DNA of 64,000 nt from Nitrospira sp. (lineage in GTDB: Bacteria; Nitrospirota; Nitrospiria; Nitrospirales; Nitrospiraceae), in the NCBI GenBank assembly GCA_024998685.1, contig JACOEH010000021.1, positions 16,973 to 80,972 on the forward strand, given 5' to 3'. Below, one piece after another: positions 37,176-45,873 of the stretch. The translations under genes and the position numbers were made by a program. The notes under the pieces were generated by a model. The model had not been told where the DNA came from and made no database searches. It saw only the letters and a program-made list of their open reading frames with translations. The number at the start of each line of letters is the position of its first letter. Within the stretch, counting starts at the first letter, position 1.

Positions 37176-39578
37176 ATGGAAAATAATAATGTATTGTCGA
37201 CATTGCCGATACTCCCCGTCAAACGGACGGTGTTGTTTCCTGGGGTGATGATGCCGCTGACGGTCGGCCGTGAGCGGTCCATTGCCGCCGTCAACGCCGC
37301 CATGAAGACCGAAGAGAAGACGATCGTCGTGGTGGCACAGCGAGATCCCCAGGCCGAAGAACCGGCACTCGCCGATTTGTATTCCATCGGCACGAAGGCG
37401 ATCGTCAAGCAAATCGGCCAGTCGTCCGAGGGGACGATCCACGCGCTGGTTCAAGGGCTGGACCGCGCCGTCCTCCTGAAAGAAGAACAATCCGCTCCCT
37501 ATTCCATCGTGCGCGTCCGTTCTTTAGGGCGTCCGACGGACGATGGGCCGGAAGTCCAAGCGCTTCACCGAGCCATTCAGGAACTTGTGTCGGACTTACC
37601 GAGGCTGATCCAAGCTCCCGGCATCCAAGAAGTCGGCGCGGTGCTGAGCAACGAGGATGATTCCGTGGCGCTGGCTTATCGCATCGCTTCGCTCGTCAAT
37701 CTTGACGTAGTGGAAGAACAGCGCTTGCTCGAAAGTTCTTCGACGTTGGACCTCCTTCGCAGCCTCTACACCGCGCTGTCGAAGGAAATCCAAATCCTGC
37801 AGTTGCGGGAAAAGATCGCCAAGGATGCGCAGACCAAAATCGGCAAGAACCAACGAGAGTACATTCTGCGCGAACAACTGAAAGCCATCCAGGACGAGCT
37901 TGGTGAAGGTGAGGGCGAAGAGAACGAGGTCGCCCGGTTGAAAAAACAGATCGCTGAAGCCGATTTGCCCGAGCCGATTCGCAAGGAAGTCGAGCGCGAA
38001 GCCGCTCGGTTGAGCAAGGTACCGCCGACGTCGCCCGACCATCAGGTCTTGAGGACGTATCTTGAACTGGTTCTGGAGCTCCCGTGGAAGAAGGCCTCCG
38101 AAGAACATCTCAATCTTTCAACGGTCCGGCAGGTGTTGGAAGAAGACCACTACGGGATCAAGGAAGTGAAGGAACGGATCGTCGAACACCTGGCGGTCTT
38201 GAAGCTCAATCCGACGGCGAAGGCCCCGATCCTCTGTCTCGTCGGTCCTCCCGGCGTCGGCAAGACCAGCTTGGGGCAGTCGATCGCGAGGGCGATGGGC
38301 CGAACATTCGAACGATTCAGCCTTGGCGGCGTTCATGATGAGGCGGAATTGCGCGGCCATCGGCGCACCTATGTCGGGGCGCTACCGGGCCGCATCATTC
38401 AGGCCATCCGACGGGCGGGCGTCAACAACCCGGTCTTGATGCTGGATGAAGTCGACAAGATGGGACGCGATTTTCGAGGCGACCCGGCTTCCGCGCTGTT
38501 GGAGATCCTCGATCCGGCGCAGAACCACACGTTCCGCGACCATTACTTGGATCTGCCGTTCGATCTGTCGAAGGTGTTCTTCATCACCACGGCCAACACC
38601 CTCGACACCATCAGCCAACCCTTGTTGGATCGGATGGAGGTCATTCGCCTTCAGGGCTACAGCGAGCGCGAGAAAGCCGAAATCGCCCGGCGCTATCTGT
38701 GGCCGAGACGGCTCAAAGAGGCAGGCATCGAGGGGAGCCAGGCCGTGCTCACAGACGAGGTGTTGAATCTCGTCATCTCGCGTTACACCCGTGAGGCCGG
38801 TGTGCGTCAACTCGAGCAGATGCTGGGACGGTTGACCAGAAAAGTGGCCTTAACGTTCGCCGACCTTCCGGAAGGCCAAGAACGGCAGCCGATTGATATC
38901 CGTACCGATCTTCTCGGCGAGTGGTTAGGCTCCGAACGGTTTATGCCGGAAGAGGCCCGAAAAAATCTGCCTCCCGGCGTCGCAACGGGCCTGGCCTGGA
39001 CCCCGACCGGAGGCGATGTGCTCTATATCGAAACAACTTTGCTCCCCGGCAGCCACGATTTGACTCTGACGGGACAGTTGGGCGACGTCATGCAAGAGTC
39101 CGCGCGTGCAGCCAGAAGCTATCTCTGGTCGCATGCCGAGAGCATGGGTTTGGACATCTCTCGGTTTAAACGGAACGGGCTCCATATTCACGTGCCTTCC
39201 GGAGCTATTCCGAAAGACGGCCCATCGGCCGGCATCACGATGGCGACGGCACTCGCGTCCGCTTATGAAGGCAGGGCCGTCCGGAGCGACACGGCCATGA
39301 CGGGCGAAATCAGCCTGAGCGGGCTTGTCTTGCCGGTGGGCGGCATCAAAGAAAAAGTGCTGGCGGCACATCGAGCTGGAATCAAACGGATCATCCTCCC
39401 AAAGGCCAATGAGAAAGATCTCAAGGATGTCCCGCAAGAAGTGCGTGACGAACTGACCTTCATCTTGGCAGAACGGATTGAAGAGGTCTTACCGGCTGCC
39501 TTCAATCCTGACTCGTCCGATGGGTCGGCCGGGAACGGAAGCGAACCGGTAGAGGCCGCCAGCGCCACAGACGGTTAA
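37176..39578 (+). CDS. lon: ATP-dependent protease Lon
   Basis: 800 residues from ATG 37176, preceded by AAGGA; the frame is open 23 codons further upstream but MENNNVLSTLPILPVKRTV fits the family start. N-terminal substrate-binding domain (1-200), coiled coil, AAA+ with Walker A GPPGVGKTS (about 350) and Walker B VLMLDEVDK, and C-terminal serine-lysine protease (catalytic Ser in KDGPSAG, Lys in GGIKEKVLAAHRAG). Degrades damaged and regulatory proteins, commonly including antitoxins, of which this window has several. Converges with the next gene; the stop codons overlap. Confidence 0.97.
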   Translation: MENNNVLSTLPILPVKRTVLFPGVMMPLTVGRERSIAAVNAAMKTEEKTIVVVAQRDPQAEEPALADLYSIGTKAIVKQIGQSSEGTIHALVQGLDRAVLLKEEQSAPYSIVRVRSLGRPTDDGPEVQALHRAIQELVSDLPRLIQAPGIQEVGAVLSNEDDSVALAYRIASLVNLDVVEEQRLLESSSTLDLLRSLYTALSKEIQILQLREKIAKDAQTKIGKNQREYILREQLKAIQDELGEGEGEENEVARLKKQIAEADLPEPIRKEVEREAARLSKVPPTSPDHQVLRTYLELVLELPWKKASEEHLNLSTVRQVLEEDHYGIKEVKERIVEHLAVLKLNPTAKAPILCLVGPPGVGKTSLGQSIARAMGRTFERFSLGGVHDEAELRGHRRTYVGALPGRIIQAIRRAGVNNPVLMLDEVDKMGRDFRGDPASALLEILDPAQNHTFRDHYLDLPFDLSKVFFITTANTLDTISQPLLDRMEVIRLQGYSEREKAEIARRYLWPRRLKEAGIEGSQAVLTDEVLNLVISRYTREAGVRQLEQMLGRLTRKVALTFADLPEGQERQPIDIRTDLLGEWLGSERFMPEEARKNLPPGVATGLAWTPTGGDVLYIETTLLPGSHDLTLTGQLGDVMQESARAARSYLWSHAESMGLDISRFKRNGLHIHVPSGAIPKDGPSAGITMATALASAYEGRAVRSDTAMTGEISLSGLVLPVGGIKEKVLAAHRAGIKRIILPKANEKDLKDVPQEVRDELTFILAERIEEVLPAAFNPDSSDGSAGNGSEPVEAASATDG

Positions 39579-40843
39579 GACTCGTAGAGCGCGCGGACAA
39601 TCTGCGTCGTATTGAACAGTAAGACGTGCCGGCGCGTATAGACGGCATGGCCATAGTAATGGTCGCGGGGGTTTGTCGAGCCGAAGCTGTCCTTGTAATC
39701 AATGAGGAGACAGCGTCCTTCGCTGGGAAAACGCACGGCTCGTCTGGCGCATTCCAGCCACCGTTCGAACCCATCGTACGGCTCGACCATCTCCCAGATC
39801 CGTTTGTTCGCCGCCTTGGCCGGTTCAGTCGGCGGGGCGGCATCGCTTCCCGCGACCGCCAGTTCCTGAACATAATCTCCTCCCCAGGCGATCGGCATTT
39901 CCATGGTAATTTGAGGCAACTCCATTTTGGCCAGCCAGCCCTTTCCATCCGTCCGCAAGTTCCGGTGATTCACGACGTGCAGCAGCTTGCCGATACCGGA
40001 CGGATCCCACCCATAGCGAACCGGCGTCCCGAAAGTGACCATGTCGAGCGCGACGCCGTTAAGAGGTGCCGCCGTCGCGAGCAAGGACTCGACGAGTTTG
40101 ATCGTGTCCGTGAGCTTGGTCTGATTTGTCTGACCGGCATAGTCGGCCAGAATCCCGAGAAACCTTGGTCGACCGGTGATGAGGCTTGGACAGAGCAGAT
40201 TTGATACCAGCGCCAGGACTAGTCCGGCTTGTCCATGAGCCTGTATCAATACTCGATCCCCCTTGCTCAAATTCTGAAGTTGACAGAGCTTGTAGAGCTC
40301 GGCGAGCAGAGACACGGCGGCGATTGCTCGCCCTAGGTGGTGGTGCTCCGATGACCAGAGCAGCCTGATGCAAGAGATCGGCTGGCTCAGATTCTTATTG
40401 ATCGCCTTCCTGATCGATTCGACATCGGCATTGGTAAAGTTACCCGCGTCCCCGATTTGCTGATCCAGAAGAGTTTTCGTCGCGTCATCGTCGAAAAGCG
40501 GCGGCTTCAATCCCCCCGGCAGCAATGGAATCCCGTTGGTCTCCTCTCGCATGGCGGCGAGCAACGCATCGACACCGGACACGCCCCTCGAATAGCCCCG
40601 CTTGAGTCCGCCCGCTTCATCTAAACGCTGCATGCCGAAGACATCGGTGCCATGAAGCGCACCATGGAGGAAGACAATAGTTGCGACCCCAGCTCCAGAC
40701 AAGCTCACCCCGAACTTGCCCATGGCCTCGGCCCAAAGCGGCGAATCCGGAGGTGCGACATCCGCCAGGTCGGCGACCGTCAACCGCTCGCCGGGGTTCT
40801 TCCGCGACAGCTCATCGTGCTGAAAATTATTCTCGATCGGCAT
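39575..40843 (-). CDS. Alpha/beta-hydrolase-like protein lacking a clear nucleophile
   Basis: 422 residues, no signal peptide. IVFLHGALHGTDVFG (about 57-71) resembles the oxyanion-hole strand, and VLIQAHGQAGLVLALV (about 205) the nucleophile elbow, but the usual Ser/Cys of GxSxG is Gly here (AHGQAG). A late DHYYGH could offer a His. I infer a hydrolase-derived fold, perhaps non-catalytic or using another residue. The stop codon overlaps the lon stop on the other strand by two to three bases. Not recognised beyond fold level. Confidence 0.6.
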   Translation of the reverse strand: MPIENNFQHDELSRKNPGERLTVADLADVAPPDSPLWAEAMGKFGVSLSGAGVATIVFLHGALHGTDVFGMQRLDEAGGLKRGYSRGVSGVDALLAAMREETNGIPLLPGGLKPPLFDDDATKTLLDQQIGDAGNFTNADVESIRKAINKNLSQPISCIRLLWSSEHHHLGRAIAAVSLLAELYKLCQLQNLSKGDRVLIQAHGQAGLVLALVSNLLCPSLITGRPRFLGILADYAGQTNQTKLTDTIKLVESLLATAAPLNGVALDMVTFGTPVRYGWDPSGIGKLLHVVNHRNLRTDGKGWLAKMELPQITMEMPIAWGGDYVQELAVAGSDAAPPTEPAKAANKRIWEMVEPYDGFERWLECARRAVRFPSEGRCLLIDYKDSFGSTNPRDHYYGHAVYTRRHVLLFNTTQIVRALYES

Positions 40844-41130
40844 GGGAAGACGTTCTTACCTGAAAGGCAGGCATGAGCGCAATGGAGCGAACCAGCGGAA
40901 ACGAGATTGGCTGCTTTCTTTGGTGGGAGGCAAGGTGACCGTGCCCCATCTACCCGGATGAAGGCACTGGTCTCCTTGCAGATTCACCACAAGCTGGTGA
41001 AATCTCTCCATGATCAAGAGAAACATCGAGCAAGCGGTCTACTCGGCAATGGTCCTTTGACTGTCGGATAGCAAGACGCGACACCTTCAGAAGAGACGTA
41101 GCGTTGCTTTTCAGAATCACTCGCTTAGAA

Positions 41131-41367
41131 TCATCCCCAAGCGGCACGGTTGCTTCCCGGACCTGTGTGGATGCTATATCCATGTGCCTTACCCCACTTT
41201 ACCGCCCAGTCGTGGAGCTCGTCAGAACCCGAATTGAGGTAGTCCTCGGCCATTGAACGATCACCATAGACCATCAGCAAGGCTCCAAGCTTGTCGTGTG
41301 AGCCAGGTATACCTAGTTTGACTGCCAAGATTAGGGTTCGACTGCGGCGATCATGTGCCCCGATCAC
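41131..41367 (-). CDS. Small protein of unknown function, possibly a remnant
   Basis: 78 residues from a GTG at 41367. Reads KLGALLMVYGDRSMAEDYL, then GSDELHDWAVKWGKAHGYS and ends with GSNRAAWG. The helical Leu/Asp pattern looks protein-like and conserved in style, but the N-terminus is basic and without a ribosome site. It may be the C-terminal piece of a longer protein. It lies downstream of the lipoprotein gene at 41416-42660. Low certainty. The 287 bases between it and the hydrolase gene at 40843 hold nothing I can assign. Confidence 0.4.
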   Translation of the reverse strand: MIGAHDRRSRTLILAVKLGIPGSHDKLGALLMVYGDRSMAEDYLNSGSDELHDWAVKWGKAHGYSIHTGPGSNRAAWG

Positions 41368-41415
41368 CTGCAGTGCAAGTGCGTTCGTTGTGAACCTGTC
41401 ACGGTCTCTCGGTGA

Positions 41416-42660
41416 CTATTGTAACCTGTCTAACCTAGGGCATTCTTTTGTAGGAACGTCGGAGCCGAGTTTTTGACATAGCTCGTCAATATATGGAATG
41501 TGAAGCAAGGAATCTTCCCACCTTCTTGGTGGCGGTTGAACTGGCTGCCAGTAGATAGGGTGGGTACCAAAAGCAGGTCTCCGTTTGGTTGCTTCTCGCA
41601 GCGTATCAAAAGAAGCGCCTTTGGCCTTCCCTGAAGTTATCTCAGGTAGAGTGCCATCGGGGATAAGATACATCTCCTCATGCAGGCAATCGCTACGGGG
41701 AGCGCTGGAAACGCTGGGTGTCGTACCGACAGCAAGTTCGGGAAAATCGGACGTTCTGGAAAGGCAATGAGCCTCCCAAAACTTCCCAATTAATTTGCTC
41801 ACAGACCACTCGAGCAATGTGTTATTGCTCAGGGCGGAATCGGAAATGTACAAAACCAGGGTAGACATAGGCTCAATGCCGCGCAGTTCAAGCAGCTCAT
41901 ATGTTGACGGGAGCCTCTCACTTCTCTCGCGCCAACTGCCCTCATCGTAATAGTGAATGACCTTATAATAATTGTAGTCACGCTGCTTATAGATGATGTG
42001 GCTCGCACTTTCCGTTGTTCGCGCGTGAAAAAACACGAGTCGAAACCTGGACTTAGCTGGTTGTGGGTCTTTGCTAGCCCGCTCCTGTTTTTTACTATAC
42101 TCATTAAAGCTTTGGAGTGTGGACAAATACCCTGTGTTAGGAACAAGTGGCTCAAGTGCTTTGCGAGCTTCATTCAGCTTGCTGGAATTCGGATGTTGAG
42201 CGATAAAATCTTCTAACGCCTTTGCAGTGCCCTGCGAGATCGCAGCGGCGAGGGCGAAATTCTCAGCTTCTATTGGCTCCTGCGTCCAACGTTCACGCAT
42301 AGCGAGATAGGCTCGTACGGAATGTTCTGAAAGGGGATATTTACGAAGAAAGGACTCGTAGGCCGCGCTCGGAACGTGTGACCCTTCAAGCTCTCGAAAG
42401 GCCACGGTTGCGTCCATGTTCTTGATTTTCAACGCTGCATTAGCCGCGAGTGGCGATGTAGGATGATCAGCAAGAAAGCGTTGGTACGCATCCCGTGTAT
42501 CTTCCGCCTGCGCCTGTCGCCAGTGATCCTTCTCACTTACCTCCGGCATCGCAGGCGTGGGAAGCGGTACAATCGCACACCCGGTAAATCCTACAAACAT
42601 GAATGCTCCAGCCACTCGCCACATCCAGAGCAAGCTACTTATGAGGAGCGATATACCCAT
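41416..42660 (-). CDS. Lipoprotein with TPR-like N-terminal helices
   Basis: 414 residues from ATG 42660, which follows GGAGAG. The frame extends 60 codons upstream, but MGISLLISSLLWMWRVAG to GFTGC is a clear signal peptide with lipobox. Residues about 40-190 are short helices with the pattern DAYQRFLADHPTSPLAANA and SYESFLRKYPLSEHS-like AAYESFLRKYPLSEHSVRA, typical of TPR/tol-pal-like or outer-membrane assembly lipoproteins. The C-terminal 200 residues are of unknown family. AT-richer than core genes. Confidence 0.65.
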   Translation of the reverse strand: MGISLLISSLLWMWRVAGAFMFVGFTGCAIVPLPTPAMPEVSEKDHWRQAQAEDTRDAYQRFLADHPTSPLAANAALKIKNMDATVAFRELEGSHVPSAAYESFLRKYPLSEHSVRAYLAMRERWTQEPIEAENFALAAAISQGTAKALEDFIAQHPNSSKLNEARKALEPLVPNTGYLSTLQSFNEYSKKQERASKDPQPAKSRFRLVFFHARTTESASHIIYKQRDYNYYKVIHYYDEGSWRERSERLPSTYELLELRGIEPMSTLVLYISDSALSNNTLLEWSVSKLIGKFWEAHCLSRTSDFPELAVGTTPSVSSAPRSDCLHEEMYLIPDGTLPEITSGKAKGASFDTLREATKRRPAFGTHPIYWQPVQPPPRRWEDSLLHIPYIDELCQKLGSDVPTKECPRLDRLQ

Positions 42661-43062
42661 GCGTCTCTCCAACCCAACAATCTTTTTAGACGAATCCGAA
42701 CAACCTGTGGGCCTTCGATTAGTGGCACATCCTAAATCAATGCATGGGCTCTGTCGAACTCCCTGTAATAAAACGCCCCCACGGGGTTGCCATCTCGACT
42801 CAGGACTGAACGGCGGATCGCGCTTGGGGCATCGCGTCATTCTGTAGCCATTCGCTTAAGATAACAACGGAGTATTTACGAAGCAGGTTCAAGTATTGGA
42901 CTAACCTGGCTTGGGGATACCGTCTTTATGGAGCGTCTACAGGTGGCTTGAGCGCCATGTCCTTCTTCGGCATGACGGCAGTGGATGTGAGTCATGTGAA
43001 TATGTTGGGTGCTGGTAACCCGCCGTGGCTCTGGCGGGTGCCTGACCCTCTCCTCGCGCCCG
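42661..43062. other. Intergenic stretch; only a short hairpin seen
   Basis: 402 bases between the lipoprotein and the TumE-like gene. No gene with support on either strand. The frame of the lipoprotein gene runs on into it up to 42840 but without a credible start. The one structure is a hairpin at 43018-43038. Confidence 0.4.
43018..43038 (-). terminator. GC hairpin after the TumE-like gene
   Basis: CCCGCC and GGCGGG form a 6-pair stem with an 8-base loop, about 25 bases beyond the toxin stop on the minus strand. No T-run follows, so only a weak or factor-dependent terminator is suggested. Confidence 0.3.
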
Positions 43063-43452
43063 TTAGGGAAGCCGAATCAAACCCTCGATCTGCTTGAGAA
43101 CAGCGGCCAGGTCTTGGGGGAAGGAGGCGACAATCCTGTTTTCTTCCCCCTCATGTTTGTGATGAGGGTACGTCAGCAGGTGCCTATCTCGATGGTGCCG
43201 GGTATTGTCATAGCGAAACACCAGTTTGCCGGTCTGATCCATGTACTGAAAGACGTACGTCAGTCGCTCAACGGAAGTCTCGGCGTCGATGAACTCTCGA
43301 AGGTGGAGGAGGGACCCGTCGCGAAAGTACAGATTCCCGCGAAGAAATCCTTCATGGCTGCTTCGCTGGTCGAATGTCAGTTCGGAGGATTGGATGAATG
43401 GACAGGTATCGAGAATCTCGCGGATGCGTTGGAAGTAGGATTCAATTCGCAA
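43063..43452 (-). CDS. TumE-like toxin (DUF6516)
   Basis: 129 residues from a TTG at 43452 (RIESYFQRIREIL). The pattern SSHEGFLRGNLYFRDGSLLHLREFIDAE, then YVFQYMDQTGKLVFRYDNTRHH and a His-rich stretch (HHRDRHLLTYPHHKHEG) is that of the TumE/DUF6516 toxin family, small predicted nucleases. The TTG overlaps the end of the antitoxin gene, which implies coupled translation. A longer frame to 43497 would overlap the antitoxin by 56 bases and is less likely. Confidence 0.75.
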   Translation of the reverse strand: MRIESYFQRIREILDTCPFIQSSELTFDQRSSHEGFLRGNLYFRDGSLLHLREFIDAETSVERLTYVFQYMDQTGKLVFRYDNTRHHRDRHLLTYPHHKHEGEENRIVASFPQDLAAVLKQIEGLIRLP

Positions 43453-43732
43453 TGTGGAGTGTCTGCAAGGTGCCCGCTTTTTCCCGGAGTCGCTCAATCA
43501 GGCGCCATTCTCCTTCCCATTCGGCAAAGTCGAGGGACTCCGGCACTTCGCCGGCTTCGGCACGCCGCAGAAATTCTTGCGTCGACATTCCGTAGCGGGC
43601 TTCGAAGTCACGCAGCCGTTGCTCGGTCCGCTGAATGCCGGCCTCCACCATCCGCAATTCGTTCTGGATCGCCGATTCAACCAATGGCTTCAGCGGATGC
43701 GAGCCGGAGGAGGTCAACGTCAGCTGTGTCAT
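43442..43732 (-). CDS. TumA-like antitoxin partner
   Basis: 96 residues, mostly helical and charged: IQRTEQRLRDFEARYGMSTQEFLRR, then LDFAEWEGEWRLIERLREKA. Genes with this pattern commonly precede DUF6516 toxins and are taken as antitoxins. Start overlaps the DUF2283 stop by four bases (ATGA) and its end overlaps the toxin start. Confidence 0.7.
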   Translation of the reverse strand: MTQLTLTSSGSHPLKPLVESAIQNELRMVEAGIQRTEQRLRDFEARYGMSTQEFLRRAEAGEVPESLDFAEWEGEWRLIERLREKAGTLQTLHIAN

Positions 43733-44049
43733 CGCGAATCCTTTTCCATGATGCCGTAATTGCCTGCATTATGGCAGGGATATCGAACATGGTCAATTGT
43801 ACCGTCCCGTCCGGAGGTGCGGCTCATGAGGATGCGCGCCTGCACCGGCAGCCTTTTGGACGGCCGCCGCTCCCGATTGCTCAGGAAGTTCAGAATTTCA
43901 AAGCCGATGACTAACCCATCAGCTGCAATGGAGTAGACGACTTCTTTTTTGCCGACGTCGGATTCTCGGCAGACGACTTCTTGCTTCTTGCTGAACCGGA
44001 CGGAGAGCACATTGCCTTTGCGATCATAGGTGATCCGAATCGGCGTCAT
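43729..44049 (-). CDS. DUF2283 domain protein, first gene of the TA operon
   Basis: 106 residues. The first 60 match the DUF2283 pattern (IRITYDRKGNVLSVRF, then VYSIAADGLVIGFEILNFL). The rest is a basic tail (RRPSKRLPVQARILMSR), longer than usual for the family. DUF2283 genes are frequent near toxin-antitoxin modules. Overlaps the antitoxin gene, so the unit is DUF2283, antitoxin, toxin. Confidence 0.78.
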   Translation of the reverse strand: MTPIRITYDRKGNVLSVRFSKKQEVVCRESDVGKKEVVYSIAADGLVIGFEILNFLSNRERRPSKRLPVQARILMSRTSGRDGTIDHVRYPCHNAGNYGIMEKDSR

Positions 44050-44116
44050 AGACCGTGGTTCCTTTCTTGATACAATCGGTCAGATCGGCCGTGATCAGCC
44101 GGATAGTTGTTAATGG

Positions 44117-44674
44117 TCAACGGTCGGGGCTGAGGTCCTGATCCGTGGCAGGCTTCAACTGAACGCGACTCTTCGGCATGACCGCTGTAGCCGTACAAAT
44201 TTTATTCTCTTCGTCAATCCGGCGGTCAACGATCTTCAAATCTTGCAAATATTCCTGAACGATTTCTTCGCGGGTCAGTTCGATGTCCTGTTCGCTCTCC
44301 CGTCCCGACCGTTCGCGGACTCGATCAATCATATGTTCCTTGACCAGCACGCGGATTTGTTTGGCCAAATCGGTCCGAGCCGAAAGCTCCGACACACGCT
44401 GACAAACGACTCGGCCTTTGGTTAAATCGCCCTGGCCCCTGCCGACCCAGTATTGGTCTGAAGAATATGCGCCATGGCCGAATTCAGCTCCTTGGCTGAC
44501 CGAGGAAGAGGAAGACCTGTCCGCTGCTTTCCCTTCCTGGTAAGCCTTGAGCTGATCGAACGATCGTTCGGCCCGTGTCCTGGTATCTTCTGCGGGAACC
44601 TGCGCGCTAGTGACGACCAGCCCATCGATAAGGCAGAGACTCGCCACGATAGTGATCTGAACCGAGCCTTTCAC
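44117..44674 (-). CDS. Exported LPP20-like protein (shorter paralog)
   Basis: 185 residues. Signal peptide to about residue 28. The domain at about 85-170 (CQRVSELSARTDLAKQIRV, then EYLQDLKIVDRRIDEENKIC) fits the LPP20/FlgT-N type of periplasmic or surface proteins. No lipobox. Its start overlaps the end of the longer gene 44671-45690, so both are made together and may interact. Confidence 0.65.
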   Translation of the reverse strand: MKGSVQITIVASLCLIDGLVVTSAQVPAEDTRTRAERSFDQLKAYQEGKAADRSSSSSVSQGAEFGHGAYSSDQYWVGRGQGDLTKGRVVCQRVSELSARTDLAKQIRVLVKEHMIDRVRERSGRESEQDIELTREEIVQEYLQDLKIVDRRIDEENKICTATAVMPKSRVQLKPATDQDLSPDR

Positions 44675-45690
44675 GGCCTCCCACCTCCGGATCTATGACC
44701 TCCCCCTGGTGCTCCCAAGGATTGATCGAACCGATAGTGGAGACGTGGTTGCTGTTGAATCGGACCTTGGCGCGGCTGGATCATGGGCTGGTGATCGCTC
44801 TGAAGCCGTCCCGGAGGGGCCCTATGAACGATTTCATTCGGCGTCCGGAGGACTCCCGACACGCCGGGAGGCGGAATAAGCTCGTGCCTCGGCATCCGAG
44901 GAGACGCCATGCTTCCAGGTGAAGGGGGCTGCCTCGGGCCCTGTGGCTGCCGGTTGGCGATGGTTTGCTGCGCGATTGCGACGTGCGGGTTGGTCGGATA
45001 GAGATTGCTCGCGTTATTCAACAAACCTTGAGGAATGCCGATCGGCGAGACAAGCACCCAATTCGTCCAGGCTTGCGACACCATCGCGTTCGATTGCACG
45101 CGATTGAGAATGTCTTTCCGCTTTTGGGCCGCCTGTTGAATCTGCTCCGCTGTGCCTGCATTGCCCAGAGCATAATTGACGGCTTTCAGTTCTTCTTGGA
45201 GCTGTTCATTTTCTTGTTTCAGTGCAACCAGCTGAACACGGGCATCTTCGTTCTCACGAAGCGCTGCGATGGCGAGCGCCACTTCGTCCGTATCCATCTG
45301 TGCGAGAAGATCCACTTTCACGACCACGACATCGCCGTCCAACGTCGTGGCGATCTGTTGATGGAGCACGAGTACCAACCCGGCCGTATAGGACCGGATT
45401 TCGTCTTTGGTGACATCCATATCATGGACGACCGTGACGCTTTCGAGATAGGTGGCGACTTGTTCGAGTGCGTTCCGTTTAGCCGCCTCGCCGGCAAGTC
45501 TGATCGCGTCTTCCCGGGTGTCGCGGTTCCCCATGCGATGCTCGCCTTGAGCATTGACGACCCTGATTTCGGCGAGGGCAGAGGAAGCGACCATGAATAC
45601 CGTGAGCGCGAGAAACATGGCAATGGGTCGATGCGACTGATGAGACGGCAGAAGCAAAGGCAGGGACGGTTGGAATAATCGATCGGACAT
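44671..45690 (-). CDS. Exported LPP20/FlgT-N-like protein with Pro/Gln-rich tail
   Basis: 339 residues from ATG 45690, preceded by GAAGGGG. Signal peptide to about residue 40 (FMVASSALAE). The domain at about 42-145 (DAIRLAGEAAKRNALEQVATYLES, then VVVVKVDLLAQMDTDEV) is the LPP20/FlgT N-terminal type. A coiled coil follows (about 145-175), then a long Pro/Gln/Arg-rich tail. Divergent from the phosphatase-fold/HEAT cluster across about 180 bases. Confidence 0.68.
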   Translation of the reverse strand: MSDRLFQPSLPLLLPSHQSHRPIAMFLALTVFMVASSALAEIRVVNAQGEHRMGNRDTREDAIRLAGEAAKRNALEQVATYLESVTVVHDMDVTKDEIRSYTAGLVLVLHQQIATTLDGDVVVVKVDLLAQMDTDEVALAIAALRENEDARVQLVALKQENEQLQEELKAVNYALGNAGTAEQIQQAAQKRKDILNRVQSNAMVSQAWTNWVLVSPIGIPQGLLNNASNLYPTNPHVAIAQQTIANRQPQGPRQPPSPGSMASPRMPRHELIPPPGVSGVLRTPNEIVHRAPPGRLQSDHQPMIQPRQGPIQQQPRLHYRFDQSLGAPGGGHRSGGGRP

Positions 45691-45873
45691 CGGCTACCCC
45701 TTCTCACCCTCTCCCTGAACACGGATGGAAACGGTCAGCGGTTTCAGCATAGCACCCGGAAGGCGGTTCCGCCAGCAATCGACAGACGCTTTTCCCCACC
45801 TTGCCTTCAGGAAAATCTGCATGTTAGGGTACCACTCTTACTTTCGAGGACACATGCGGGGTGCTATTTCGTC

